From the NCBI RefSeq assembly GCF_000718255.1, contig NZ_JOFJ01000002.1, positions 310,001 to 374,000 of the forward strand: a stretch of 64,000 bases of DNA. Reading direction: 5' to 3'. A program made the position numbers and the translations under genes. This document shows positions 24,371-33,223 of this stretch, one piece after another. The notes beneath the pieces were generated by a model, which was not told the origin of the DNA, did no database searches, and saw only the letters and a program-made list of their open reading frames with translations. This stretch comes from Spirillospora albida. GTDB lineage: Bacteria; Actinomycetota; Actinomycetes; Streptosporangiales; Streptosporangiaceae. Numbering within the stretch: position 1 is the stretch's first letter; each line of letters opens with the position of its first letter.

Positions 24371-25665
24371 CGACACTGACACCGGTCCTCACGAGGAACT
24401 GGGACCAGGCCGACTCCTTCACCCGCGCGGGCTACGAGCGCGAGGGCGGGTACCGCGCGCTGCGCAAGGCGTTCACGATGGCGCCGGACGAGATCGTCCA
24501 GGCCGTCAAGGACTCGGGCCTGCGCGGTCGCGGCGGCGCGGGCTTCCCGACCGGCATGAAGTGGGGGTTCCTGCCTCCGAGCAGCCCGAACCCGCGCTAC
24601 CTGGTCGTGAACGCGGACGAGTCCGAGCCGGGGACCTGCAAGGACATCCCGCTGATGCTGGCGAACCCGCACGTCCTCGTGGAGGGCGTCATCATCAGCT
24701 CCTACGCGATCAGGTCGAACCACGCGTTCATCTACATCCGGGGCGAGGTGCTCCACGTCATCCGGCGCGTCCAGCGGGCCGTGGAGGAGGCGTACGAGGC
24801 GGGCTACCTCGGCAAGGACATCCTCGGCTCCGGCTACGACCTGGACGTGGTCGTGCACAGCGGCGCCGGGGCCTACATCTGCGGCGAGGAGACGGCGCTG
24901 CTGGACTCCCTCGAGGGGTTCCGCGGTCAGCCCAGGCTCAAGCCCCCCTTCCCGGCGGTCGCGGGCCTGTACGGCGGGCCCACCGTCATCAACAACGTCG
25001 AGTCGATCTCGTCGGTTCCCTCGATCGTGGAGCACGGCGCCGACTGGTTCGCCTCGATGGGCACGGAGAAGTCCCAGGGCTACGGGATCTTCTCGCTGTC
25101 GGGGCACGTCACGAAGCCCGGCCAGTACGAGGCCCCGCTCGGCATCACGCTGCGGGAACTGCTCGACATGGCCGGCGGCGTCCGCGCCGGGCACCGGCTG
25201 AAGTTCTGGACGCCCGGCGGGTCGTCCACGCCGATCTTCACCGACGAGCACCTGGACGTCCCGCTGGACTTCGAGTCCGTCGGCGCGGCCGGGTCGATGC
25301 TCGGCACCCGGGCCCTGCAGATCTTCGACGAGACGACCTGCGTCGTCCGTGCGGTGCTGCGCTGGTCGGAGTTCTACGCGCACGAGTCGTGCGGCAAGTG
25401 CACGCCGTGCCGCGAGGGCACCTACTGGTACAAGCAGATGATGAAGCGGCTGGAGGCCGGCCAGGGCACCGAGGAGGACCTCGAGACCCTGCTGGACATC
25501 TCCGACAACATCCTCGGCCGTTCGTTCTGCGCGCTCGGCGACGGCGCCACGAGCCCCGTCGTGTCGTCCATCAAGCTGTTCCGGGACGAGTACCTGCGGC
25601 ACTTCGAGCTGGGCCGCTGCCCGTTCGACCCCGCCAAGTCGACCCTCTGGGGAGGTGCCAAGTGA
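24367..25665 (+). CDS. nuoF: NADH-quinone oxidoreductase subunit F
   Basis: NuoF binds NADH and FMN and carries the [4Fe-4S] N3 cluster. The 432-aa protein has the FMN-binding GLRGRGGAGFPTGMKW, the NADH-site ESEPGTCKD and GAYICGEETAL, and the cluster motif SCGKCTPCREGT with the distal cysteine in SFCALGDGA. The GTG start overlaps nuoE. With NuoE and NuoG it forms the electron-input module, so this complex I appears able to use NADH directly. Confidence 0.96.
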   Translation: MTTLTPVLTRNWDQADSFTRAGYEREGGYRALRKAFTMAPDEIVQAVKDSGLRGRGGAGFPTGMKWGFLPPSSPNPRYLVVNADESEPGTCKDIPLMLANPHVLVEGVIISSYAIRSNHAFIYIRGEVLHVIRRVQRAVEEAYEAGYLGKDILGSGYDLDVVVHSGAGAYICGEETALLDSLEGFRGQPRLKPPFPAVAGLYGGPTVINNVESISSVPSIVEHGADWFASMGTEKSQGYGIFSLSGHVTKPGQYEAPLGITLRELLDMAGGVRAGHRLKFWTPGGSSTPIFTDEHLDVPLDFESVGAAGSMLGTRALQIFDETTCVVRAVLRWSEFYAHESCGKCTPCREGTYWYKQMMKRLEAGQGTEEDLETLLDISDNILGRSFCALGDGATSPVVSSIKLFRDEYLRHFELGRCPFDPAKSTLWGGAK

Positions 25666-28136
25666 CCGTCACCGACGACGAGGCGGCGGTCGAGAAGTCG
25701 GTCGAGATGGTGTCGTGCACCATCGACGGCTTCGAGATCGAGGTGCCGAAGGGCACGCTGATCATCCGGGCCGCGGAGCTGATCGGCATCCAGATCCCGC
25801 GGTTCTGCGAGCATCCGCTGCTCGACCCGGTCGGCGCGTGCCGGCAGTGCCTGGTGGAGATCCCGGACGCGGGCAACGGCCGCGGCATGCCGAAGCCGCA
25901 GGCGTCGTGCACCACCACGGTGATGCCGGGCATGGTCGTGAAGACGCAGCTCACCTCGCCGCAGGCCGACAAGGCCCAGCACGGCGTGATGGAGTTCCTG
26001 CTCATCAACCACCCGCTGGACTGCCCGATCTGCGACAAGGGCGGCGAGTGCCCGCTGCAGAACCAGGCGATGTCCAACGGGCGCGGCGAGACCCGCTTCC
26101 AGGAGAAGAAGCGGACGTGGCCGAAGCCGCTGCCGCTGTCCAGCCAGGTGCTGCTCGACCGGGAGCGGTGCATCCAGTGCACCCGCTGCACCCGGTTCTC
26201 CGAGCAGATCGCGGGCGACCCGTTCATCGAGCTGTTCGAGCGGGGCGCCAAGGAGGCGATCGGCACCGCGCAGGACCGGCCGTTCCAGTCCTACTTCTCC
26301 GGCAACACCGTGCAGATCTGCCCGGTGGGGGCGCTGACCGGCTCGGCGTACCGGTTCCGGTCGCGGCCGTTCGACCTGGTGTCGCGGCCGAGCGTCTGCG
26401 AGCACTGCGCGTCCGGCTGCGCGCTGCGCACCGACCACCGGCGCGGCAAGATCACCCGCCGGCTGGCCGGCGACGACCCGCAGGTCAACGAGGAGTGGAA
26501 CTGCGACAAGGGCCGGTGGGCGTTCACCTACGGCACCCGGCCCGAGCGGTTCACGCACCCGCTGATCCGCGGCGAGGACGGCGAGCTGGAGCCGGCGTCG
26601 TGGCCGGAGGCGCTGACCGTCGCGGCGGCCGGGCTGGCCGCCGTGCGTGGCGCGGTCGGCGTGCTGCCCGGCGGGCGGCTCACGCTGGAGGACGCCTACG
26701 CGTACGCGAAGTTCGCGCGGACGGCGCTCGCCACCAACGACATCGACTTCCGCGCCCGGCCCCTGTCGCAGGAGGAGGCGGAGTTCCTCGCCTCGTCCGT
26801 CGCCGGGCGCTCCATCGAGGTCTCCTACACCGATCTGGAGAGCGCGCCGGTGGTGCTGCTCGCCGGGTTCGAGCCGGAGGAGGAGTCGCCGATCGTCTTC
26901 CTGCGGCTCCGCAAGGCGTTCCGCAAGAACGGGCTGAAGGTGTACTCGGTCGCGCCGTTCGCGACGCGGGGGCTGGCGAAGACCGGCGGGACGCTGCTGC
27001 CGGCGCTGCCGGGCGCCGAGGCGGAGGTGCTCGGCTCGCTGATCGGCGACGCCGCGCGCGCGGACGTCCGGACGCTGCTGGAGTCCCCCGGTGCCGTGAT
27101 CATGGTGGGCGAGCGGCTCGCGACCAGCCCCGGCGCGCTGTCGGCGGTCGTCCGGCTCGCGCAGGTCACCGGCGCCCGGCTCGCCTGGGTGCCGCGCCGG
27201 GCCGGTGAGCGCGGCGCGATCGAGGCCGGGGCGCTGCCCGGCCTGCTGCCGATCGGCCGCCCGGTCGCCGACCCGCAGGCGCGGGCCGACGTCGCCCGGA
27301 CGTGGGGCGTCGCGGAGATCCCCGCGACGCCTGGGCTCGACACGGCCGGCATCCTCGCGGCCGCCGAGGCGAACCGGATCGGCGCGCTGCTCATCGGCGG
27401 TGTCGACCCCTACGACCTGCCCGATCCGGGCGCCGTACTGCGGGCGCTCGACGCGACCCCGTTCATCGTCAGCCTGGAGCAGCGGCCGAGCGCCGTCACC
27501 GACCGGGCCGACGTGATCCTGCCGGTCGCGACCGTCCCTGAGAAGGCCGGCACGTTCGTCGACTGGGAGGGCCGCGGCCGTCCGTTCGAGGTCGTGCTGA
27601 AGTCCGCGGGCCGCATGTCTGACCTGCGGGTGCTGGACGCCCTCGCGAACGAGATGGACGTCCACCTCGGCCTGCCCGGCCCGGAGGCGGCGCGCCGCGA
27701 GCTCACCGAGCTCGGCGCGCACCGGGGCGAGCGGCCGGACGCGCCGAACGTCCCGCAGGCGGTCGCGCCGCACCCCGGCAAGGGAGAGGCGCTCGTCGCC
27801 ACCTGGCGGATGCTGCTCGACCGGGGCCGGATGCAGGACGGCGAGCCGTTCCTGGCCGGCACCGCGAAGCCCGCCGTCGCGCGGCTGTCGCCCGCGACGG
27901 CCGCGGAGATCGGAGCGAAGGCCGGCGGGACGGTGACCGTCTCCGCCGGACGGAGAGCCGTCACGCTCCCGCTGGAGCTCACCCCCGACCTGCCCGACCG
28001 GGTGGTGTGGCTGCCGACGAACTCGGCCGGCTGCGCGCTCCACCACGATCTGGGCGTCACGGCGGGGGCCGTCGTCAAGGTCGCGACCGCACCGGACGCC
28101 ACGGTCGCGGCCGAGCCCGCAGGAGGCACCGAATGA
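25662..28136 (+). CDS. nuoG: NADH-quinone oxidoreductase subunit G
   Basis: This 824-aa subunit is the iron-sulfur wire of the peripheral arm. The N-terminal [2Fe-2S] domain has RFCEHPLLDPVGACRQC. Next come the [4Fe-4S] sites HPLDCPICDKGGECPLQ and ERCIQCTRC with ICPVGAL. CEHCASGCALR plus a later Cys (EEWNCDKGRW) form the extra N7-type site seen in some bacteria. The C-terminal half is a degenerate molybdopterin oxidoreductase fold. The GTG start overlaps nuoF by 4 nt and the stop overlaps nuoH. Confidence 0.95.
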   Translation: MTVTDDEAAVEKSVEMVSCTIDGFEIEVPKGTLIIRAAELIGIQIPRFCEHPLLDPVGACRQCLVEIPDAGNGRGMPKPQASCTTTVMPGMVVKTQLTSPQADKAQHGVMEFLLINHPLDCPICDKGGECPLQNQAMSNGRGETRFQEKKRTWPKPLPLSSQVLLDRERCIQCTRCTRFSEQIAGDPFIELFERGAKEAIGTAQDRPFQSYFSGNTVQICPVGALTGSAYRFRSRPFDLVSRPSVCEHCASGCALRTDHRRGKITRRLAGDDPQVNEEWNCDKGRWAFTYGTRPERFTHPLIRGEDGELEPASWPEALTVAAAGLAAVRGAVGVLPGGRLTLEDAYAYAKFARTALATNDIDFRARPLSQEEAEFLASSVAGRSIEVSYTDLESAPVVLLAGFEPEEESPIVFLRLRKAFRKNGLKVYSVAPFATRGLAKTGGTLLPALPGAEAEVLGSLIGDAARADVRTLLESPGAVIMVGERLATSPGALSAVVRLAQVTGARLAWVPRRAGERGAIEAGALPGLLPIGRPVADPQARADVARTWGVAEIPATPGLDTAGILAAAEANRIGALLIGGVDPYDLPDPGAVLRALDATPFIVSLEQRPSAVTDRADVILPVATVPEKAGTFVDWEGRGRPFEVVLKSAGRMSDLRVLDALANEMDVHLGLPGPEAARRELTELGAHRGERPDAPNVPQAVAPHPGKGEALVATWRMLLDRGRMQDGEPFLAGTAKPAVARLSPATAAEIGAKAGGTVTVSAGRRAVTLPLELTPDLPDRVVWLPTNSAGCALHHDLGVTAGAVVKVATAPDATVAAEPAGGTE

Positions 28137-29473
28137 GCCCGCTCGCGGCCGCCCCGGCCGCCGATCCCACCTTGCAGGACTTCGGCAAGGACCCGTGGTG
28201 GCTGATCGGCGGCAAGGTCCTCGTCATCTTCGTCTTCCTCGTCCTCACCGTGCTGATCTCGATGTGGGTCGAGCGGCGCGTGATCGGGCGGATGCAGCTG
28301 CGCGTCGGCCCGAACCGGCACGGCCCCTTCGGGCTGCTGCAGGGCCTCGCGGACGGTGTGAAGCTGGCGCTGAAGGAGGACATCGTCCCCCGCCAGGTGG
28401 ACAAGGTGGTGTTCGTCCTCGCGCCGATCCTGTCGGCGGTCCCGGCGTTCATCTCGTTCATCATCATCCCGTTCGGGCCGAACGTGTCGGTGTTCGGGCA
28501 CCAGACGGCGCTGCAGGGCACCGACCTGCCCGTCGCCGTGCTGCTCGTGCTCGCGATGTCGTCGATCGGCGTGTACGGGATCGTGCTGGCCGGCTGGTCG
28601 TCGATGTCGCCCTACTCGCTGCTCGGCGGGCTCCGCTCGTCCGCCCAGGTGATCTCCTACGAGATCGCGATGGGGCTGTCGTTCGTCGCGGTGTTCCTGT
28701 TCGCCGGGTCGATGTCCACCTCGGACATCGTCGCGGCGCAGCACGACACCTGGTTCGCGGTGCTGCTGTTCCCGTCCTTCGTCGTCTACGTGATCACGAT
28801 GATGGGCGAGTCGAACCGCATCCCGTTCGACCTCCCCGAGGGTGAGGGCGAGCTGGTCGGCGGCTTCCACACCGAGTACTCGTCGCTGAAGTTCGCGATG
28901 TTCTTCCTCGCCGAGTACATCAACCTCGCGACGCTGTCGGCGCTCGCCACCACGCTGTTCCTCGGTGGCTGGCGCGCCCCCGCCCCGATCTCCACGGTGT
29001 GGGCGGGCGCGAACAGCGGCTGGTGGCCGGTGCTGTGGTTCATGGTGAAGCTCTGGCTGTTCATCTTCTTCTTCATCTGGCTGCGGGGCTCGCTGCCGCG
29101 CGTCCGCTACGACCAGCTGATGAAGCTCGGCTGGAAGATCCTCATGCCGTTCTCGCTCGGCTGGATCCTGCTCGTCGCGGCGATCCGGGCTTTCAAGAAC
29201 GAGGGCTACGACATGCAGCAGATCACGATCGTCACGGTCGTGGTCGCGGCGGCGATCCTCGGCGGCACGATCCTGTGGGAGATGCTCCGCGGCGGCGAGG
29301 GCGAGGAGGGCGCGGCGGCCGAGGCCGGCGCCGCACCGGCCGACCCGTTCGCGGGCGGGTTCCCGGTGCCGCCGCTGGACGCCCCGCACTACCACGGCCG
29401 CACCGCGGGCACCGGTGCCCGGGCGGCCACGATCGGAACGCGTTCCGAGGAGGTCACCCGTGGGACTCACTGA
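28133..29473 (+). CDS. nuoH: NADH-quinone oxidoreductase subunit H
   Basis: NuoH is the membrane subunit that links the quinone site to the proton channels. The 446-aa protein has about eight to nine helices. Conserved loops include SMWVERRVIGRMQLRVGPNR, LADGVKLALKED and ESNRIPFDLPEGEGELVGGFHTEYSS, which holds the acidic channel residues. The C-terminal ~50 residues after the last helix are an Ala/Gly-rich cytoplasmic tail. The nuoI start lies inside its 3' end. Confidence 0.95.
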   Translation: MSPLAAAPAADPTLQDFGKDPWWLIGGKVLVIFVFLVLTVLISMWVERRVIGRMQLRVGPNRHGPFGLLQGLADGVKLALKEDIVPRQVDKVVFVLAPILSAVPAFISFIIIPFGPNVSVFGHQTALQGTDLPVAVLLVLAMSSIGVYGIVLAGWSSMSPYSLLGGLRSSAQVISYEIAMGLSFVAVFLFAGSMSTSDIVAAQHDTWFAVLLFPSFVVYVITMMGESNRIPFDLPEGEGELVGGFHTEYSSLKFAMFFLAEYINLATLSALATTLFLGGWRAPAPISTVWAGANSGWWPVLWFMVKLWLFIFFFIWLRGSLPRVRYDQLMKLGWKILMPFSLGWILLVAAIRAFKNEGYDMQQITIVTVVVAAAILGGTILWEMLRGGEGEEGAAAEAGAAPADPFAGGFPVPPLDAPHYHGRTAGTGARAATIGTRSEEVTRGTH

Positions 29474-30071
29474 TTTCCTGAACCCGGTCAAGGGGTTCGG
29501 GGTCTCGTTCCACCAGATGTTCATGAAGAGCGAGACCGTCCAGTACCCCGAGGTGAAGAAGCCGACCGCCCCGCGCTTCCACGGCCGGCACCAGCTGAAC
29601 CGGTGGCCGGACGGACTGGAGAAGTGCATCGGGTGCGAGCTGTGCGCCTGGGCGTGCCCCGCCGACGCCATCTACGTCGAGGGTGCCGACAACACCGCCG
29701 ACGAGCGGTACTCGCCGGGTGAGCGGTACGGCCGCGTCTACCAGATCAACTATCTGCGGTGCATCCTCTGCGGGCTCTGCATCGAGGCGTGCCCGACCCG
29801 GGCGCTCACGATGACGAACGAGTACGAACTCGCCGACGACAGCCGGGAGAGCCTCATCTACACCAAGGACATGCTGCTCGCGCCGCTGCGCGACGGCATG
29901 GAGGCGCCGCCGCACGAGATGCGGCTCGGCGACACCGAGGAGGACTACTACCGTCTCGGCCTCCAGCCCGAGGCGGACGCTCCGGCCATCCCGGACGAGG
30001 CCGGCGGCCGGTCGAGCATCGACGAGGCGAAGCGCCGCGAGCGCTCGCAGAAGGGCGGTGACCGCACGTGA
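29460..30071 (+). CDS. nuoI: NADH-quinone oxidoreductase subunit I
   Basis: NuoI is an 8Fe-ferredoxin-like subunit carrying clusters N6a and N6b. The 203-aa protein has two Cys motifs, CIGCELCAWACPAD and CILCGLCIEACPTRAL. The GTG at 29460, giving MGLTDFLNPVKGFGVSF, fits the family N-terminus and overlaps nuoH by 14 nt; GAGGAGG lies just upstream. The C-terminus is a charged extension. The stop overlaps nuoJ. Confidence 0.95.
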   Translation: MGLTDFLNPVKGFGVSFHQMFMKSETVQYPEVKKPTAPRFHGRHQLNRWPDGLEKCIGCELCAWACPADAIYVEGADNTADERYSPGERYGRVYQINYLRCILCGLCIEACPTRALTMTNEYELADDSRESLIYTKDMLLAPLRDGMEAPPHEMRLGDTEEDYYRLGLQPEADAPAIPDEAGGRSSIDEAKRRERSQKGGDRT

Positions 30072-31000
30072 GCACCGCCCACCTGCTCGCCGGGCAGGTC
30101 GCCGACAAGCAGTCCGGCGAGCCGTTCTTCTTCTGGCTGCTCGCCGCCGTGTCCGTCTGCGCCGCGCTCGGCATGATCTTCATGCGGCGGGCGGTGCACT
30201 CGGCGCTGCTGCTCGCCACCGTGATGCTGTCGCTCGCCGCGCTGTACGCCGTCCAGGACGCGCCGTTCCTCGCGTTCGTCCAGGTCATCGTGTACACCGG
30301 CGCGGTCCTGATGCTGTTCCTGTTCGTCCTGATGCTGGTCGGCGTCAGCTCGACCGACTCGCTGGTGGAGACGATCCGGGGCCAGCGGTTCTGGGCGATC
30401 GTCGCATCGCTCGGCTTCATCGTCCTGCTGGCCGCCGGGCTCGGGAACGCCGCGCTCGGCGACTCCGCCGGGCTCCGCGACGCGAACGCCGAGGGCAACG
30501 TCATCGGCCTCGCCCGGCTGCTGTTCAAGGACTACGTGTTCGCGTTCGAGGCGACCAGCGCGCTGCTGATCACCGCGGCGCTGGGCGCGATGGTGCTGGC
30601 GCACCGCGAGCGGACCGAGCCGAAGCCGACGCAGAAGGACCTGTCGGTCGGCCGGTTCCGCAGCGGCGAGCACCCGGGGCCGCTGCCCGGCCCCGGCACC
30701 TACGCCCGGCACAACGCCGTCGACATGCCCGCGCTGCTGCCGGACGGGACGCCGTCCGAGCTGTCGGTCAACCCGGTCATCGCGGCCCGCACCGACACCG
30801 CGTCCCGCCATGCCGACCTGCACGGCGAGACCGAGCGGGACGCCGTCGCGGCCGACATCGCCGCGGTCAAGGCGATCAGCGAGGAGGCCAAGGGCGCGGA
30901 CGCCGAGTCCCGCGCCGTCATCGCCGGCACCCCGGCCGCCGGGGGCACCGGCGGCGCGGGCGGCGCCGGCACCGGCAGTGAAGGCGAGGCTGGTTCATGA
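30068..31000 (+). CDS. nuoJ: NADH-quinone oxidoreductase subunit J with long C-terminal tail
   Basis: NuoJ is a membrane-arm subunit with five helices, here within residues ~15-180 (including FVQVIVYTGAVLMLFLFVLMLVG). The protein is 310 aa, about 120 longer than the core. The extra part is a cytoplasmic Ala/Gly/Asp-rich tail with charged repeats ending in a glycine-rich run. The tail does not resemble any domain I know. It overlaps nuoI and nuoK by 4 nt. Confidence 0.94.
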   Translation: MSTAHLLAGQVADKQSGEPFFFWLLAAVSVCAALGMIFMRRAVHSALLLATVMLSLAALYAVQDAPFLAFVQVIVYTGAVLMLFLFVLMLVGVSSTDSLVETIRGQRFWAIVASLGFIVLLAAGLGNAALGDSAGLRDANAEGNVIGLARLLFKDYVFAFEATSALLITAALGAMVLAHRERTEPKPTQKDLSVGRFRSGEHPGPLPGPGTYARHNAVDMPALLPDGTPSELSVNPVIAARTDTASRHADLHGETERDAVAADIAAVKAISEEAKGADAESRAVIAGTPAAGGTGGAGGAGTGSEGEAGS

Positions 31001-31296
31001 GTCCCGGGCACTACCTGGCGCTCTCCGCGATCCTGTTCACGATCGGGGCGCTCGGCGTCCTCGTCCGCCGCAACGCCATCGTGGTGTTCATGTGCATCGA
31101 GCTGATGCTGAACGCGACCAACCTCGCGTTCGTGTCGTTCTCCCGCATGCACGGCAACCTCGACGGGCAGATCATCGCGTTCTTCGTGATGGTCGTCGCC
31201 GCCGCCGAGGTCGTGGTGGGCCTGGCCATCATCATGACCATCTTCCGGACCCGCAGGTCCTCGTCGGTCGACGACGTGAACCTGCTGAAGTACTGA
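30997..31296 (+). CDS. nuoK: NADH-quinone oxidoreductase subunit K
   Basis: NuoK is a three-helix membrane subunit forming part of the proton path. The 99-aa protein has the two conserved buried glutamates in FMCIELMLNATNL and VVAAAEVVVGLAI. The length is standard. It starts inside the nuoJ stop, and nuoL begins 10 nt after its stop. Confidence 0.96.
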   Translation: MSPGHYLALSAILFTIGALGVLVRRNAIVVFMCIELMLNATNLAFVSFSRMHGNLDGQIIAFFVMVVAAAEVVVGLAIIMTIFRTRRSSSVDDVNLLKY

Positions 31297-31306
31297 GAGG
31301 GCGGGG

Positions 31307-33223
31307 ATGAAAGCGGAAGGCATCCAGGCCGCGTCCTGGCTCCTCGTCGCGCTCCCGCTCGCCGGTGCCGCGATCCTCCTGATCGGGGGGAAGCGCACCG
31401 ACAAGTGGGGTCACCTGCTCGGCGTCGCCATGTCGGTGGCGTCGTTCGGCGTGGGCGCGGCGATGTTCGTCCAGATGCTCGGATACGGCGCCGAGGAGCG
31501 GCGCCGCACCGTGCACCTGTGGGACTTCATCGACGTCGGCTCCTTCACGGTCGGCATGGACCTCCTGGTGGACCCGCTGTCCATCAGCTTCGTCCTGCTG
31601 ATCACCGGGGTCGGATCGCTGATCCACATCTACTCGATCGGCTACATGTCGCACGACCCGGACCGGCGCAGGTTCTTCGCGTACCTGAACCTGTTCGTCG
31701 CGGCGATGCTGCTGCTGGTCCTCGGGGGCAACTACCTGATCCTTTTCCTCGGCTGGGAGGGCGTCGGTCTCGCGTCCTACCTGCTGATCGGGTTCTGGCA
31801 GCACAAGCCGACCGCCGCCACCGCGGCGAAGAAGGCGTTCGTCGTCAACCGCGTCGGAGACATCGGGCTCGTCCTCGCGATCTCGCTGATGTTCGCGACG
31901 TTCGGGTCGATCGGCTTCGACCAGGTCCTCGGCGAGGGCGCCGAGCACGCCGGGCTCGCGTCGCAGCTCAGCACCGGCACCGCGACCGCGATCGGGCTGC
32001 TGCTCCTGCTCGGCGCGTGCGGCAAGTCGGCGCAGCTGCCGCTGCAGTCCTGGCTGCTGGACGCGATGGAGGGCCCGACCCCCGTGTCGGCGCTGATCCA
32101 CGCGGCGACGATGGTGACCGCGGGCGTGTACCTGATCGTCCGGTCCGCGCCCATCTTCGAGATGTCCGACACCGCGCAGCTCGTCGTGACGATCGTCGGC
32201 GCGGCCACGCTGCTCGCCGGTGCGATCATCGGTTGCGGCAAGGACGACATCAAGAAGGCGCTCGCCGGTTCGACGATGTCGCAGATCGGCTACATGCACC
32301 TCGCGGCGGGGCTCGGCAGGACCGGGTACGTGTTCGCGATCGCGCACCTCATCGCGCACGGCTTCTTCAAGGCCGGCCTGTTCCTCGGCGCCGGCTCGGT
32401 CATGCACGGCATGAACGACGACGTGAACATGCGCCGGTTCGGCGGCGTCCGCGGCTTCATGATGATCACCTATGCGACCTTCGGGCTCGGCTACCTCGCG
32501 ATCATCGGCTTCCCGTTCCTGTCCGGCTGGTTCACCAAGGACGGGATCATCGAGGCCGCGTACGCGAAGGAGGGCACGTCCGGGATCATCCTCGGGTCGT
32601 GCGCGCTGATCGGCGCGGGCATCACCGCCTACTACATGTCGCGGGTCATGTTCATGACGTTCTTCGGCGAGAAGCGGTGGGCGGACGACGTCCACCCGCA
32701 CGAGTCGCCGAAGGTCATGACGGTCCCGCTGATGGTGCTGGCGATCGGCTCGGTCTTCGCGGGCGGCTTCCTCGTCCTCGGCGGCTTCGCCGAGTTCCTC
32801 GAACCCGTCGTCGGCAAGCCCGAGCACGAGCACCACTTCGCGTGGCTCACCGCGCCCGGCGCCGCGACGTTCGTCCTGATGCTAATCGGCGCCGGGATCG
32901 CCTGGCGGCAGTACGGCGCCCGGCCGGTGCCGCGCGAGCAGCCCGCCGGATCGTTCCTCACCGTCGCGGCCCGCAAGGACCTCTACGGCGACGCGCTCAA
33001 CGAGTCGCTGCTGATGCGGCCCGGCCAGTGGCTGACCCGCCTCGCGGTCTGGTTCGACGGACGCGGCGTCGACGGCGCCGTGAACGGCGTCGCCGCGGGC
33101 ATCGGCGGAACGTCCGGCCGGATCCGGCGCATCCAGACCGGATTCGCCAGGTCCTACGCCCTCTCAATGGTCTTCGGCGCGGCGGTCATCGTCGCGGCGC
33201 TCCTGGTGGTGAATGTGGCATGA
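31307..33223 (+). CDS. nuoL: NADH-quinone oxidoreductase subunit L
   Basis: NuoL is the distal antiporter-like proton-pumping subunit. The 638-aa protein has the canonical core: YLNLFVAAMLLLVLGGNYL, WEGVGLASYLLIGFW with the key Glu, KSAQLPLQSWLLDAMEGPTPVSALIHAATMV, and FFKAGLFLGAGSVMH with its Lys. The C-terminal horizontal helix and last membrane helix follow. GAGAGGGCGGGG precedes the ATG. It overlaps nuoM by 4 nt. Confidence 0.96.
   Translation: MKAEGIQAASWLLVALPLAGAAILLIGGKRTDKWGHLLGVAMSVASFGVGAAMFVQMLGYGAEERRRTVHLWDFIDVGSFTVGMDLLVDPLSISFVLLITGVGSLIHIYSIGYMSHDPDRRRFFAYLNLFVAAMLLLVLGGNYLILFLGWEGVGLASYLLIGFWQHKPTAATAAKKAFVVNRVGDIGLVLAISLMFATFGSIGFDQVLGEGAEHAGLASQLSTGTATAIGLLLLLGACGKSAQLPLQSWLLDAMEGPTPVSALIHAATMVTAGVYLIVRSAPIFEMSDTAQLVVTIVGAATLLAGAIIGCGKDDIKKALAGSTMSQIGYMHLAAGLGRTGYVFAIAHLIAHGFFKAGLFLGAGSVMHGMNDDVNMRRFGGVRGFMMITYATFGLGYLAIIGFPFLSGWFTKDGIIEAAYAKEGTSGIILGSCALIGAGITAYYMSRVMFMTFFGEKRWADDVHPHESPKVMTVPLMVLAIGSVFAGGFLVLGGFAEFLEPVVGKPEHEHHFAWLTAPGAATFVLMLIGAGIAWRQYGARPVPREQPAGSFLTVAARKDLYGDALNESLLMRPGQWLTRLAVWFDGRGVDGAVNGVAAGIGGTSGRIRRIQTGFARSYALSMVFGAAVIVAALLVVNVA

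Noticed and set aside
31232..32836. 534-residue minus-strand frame opposite nuoL
   Set aside because: Low-complexity Arg/Asp/Glu composition and full overlap with a clear nuoL gene mark it as a shadow.
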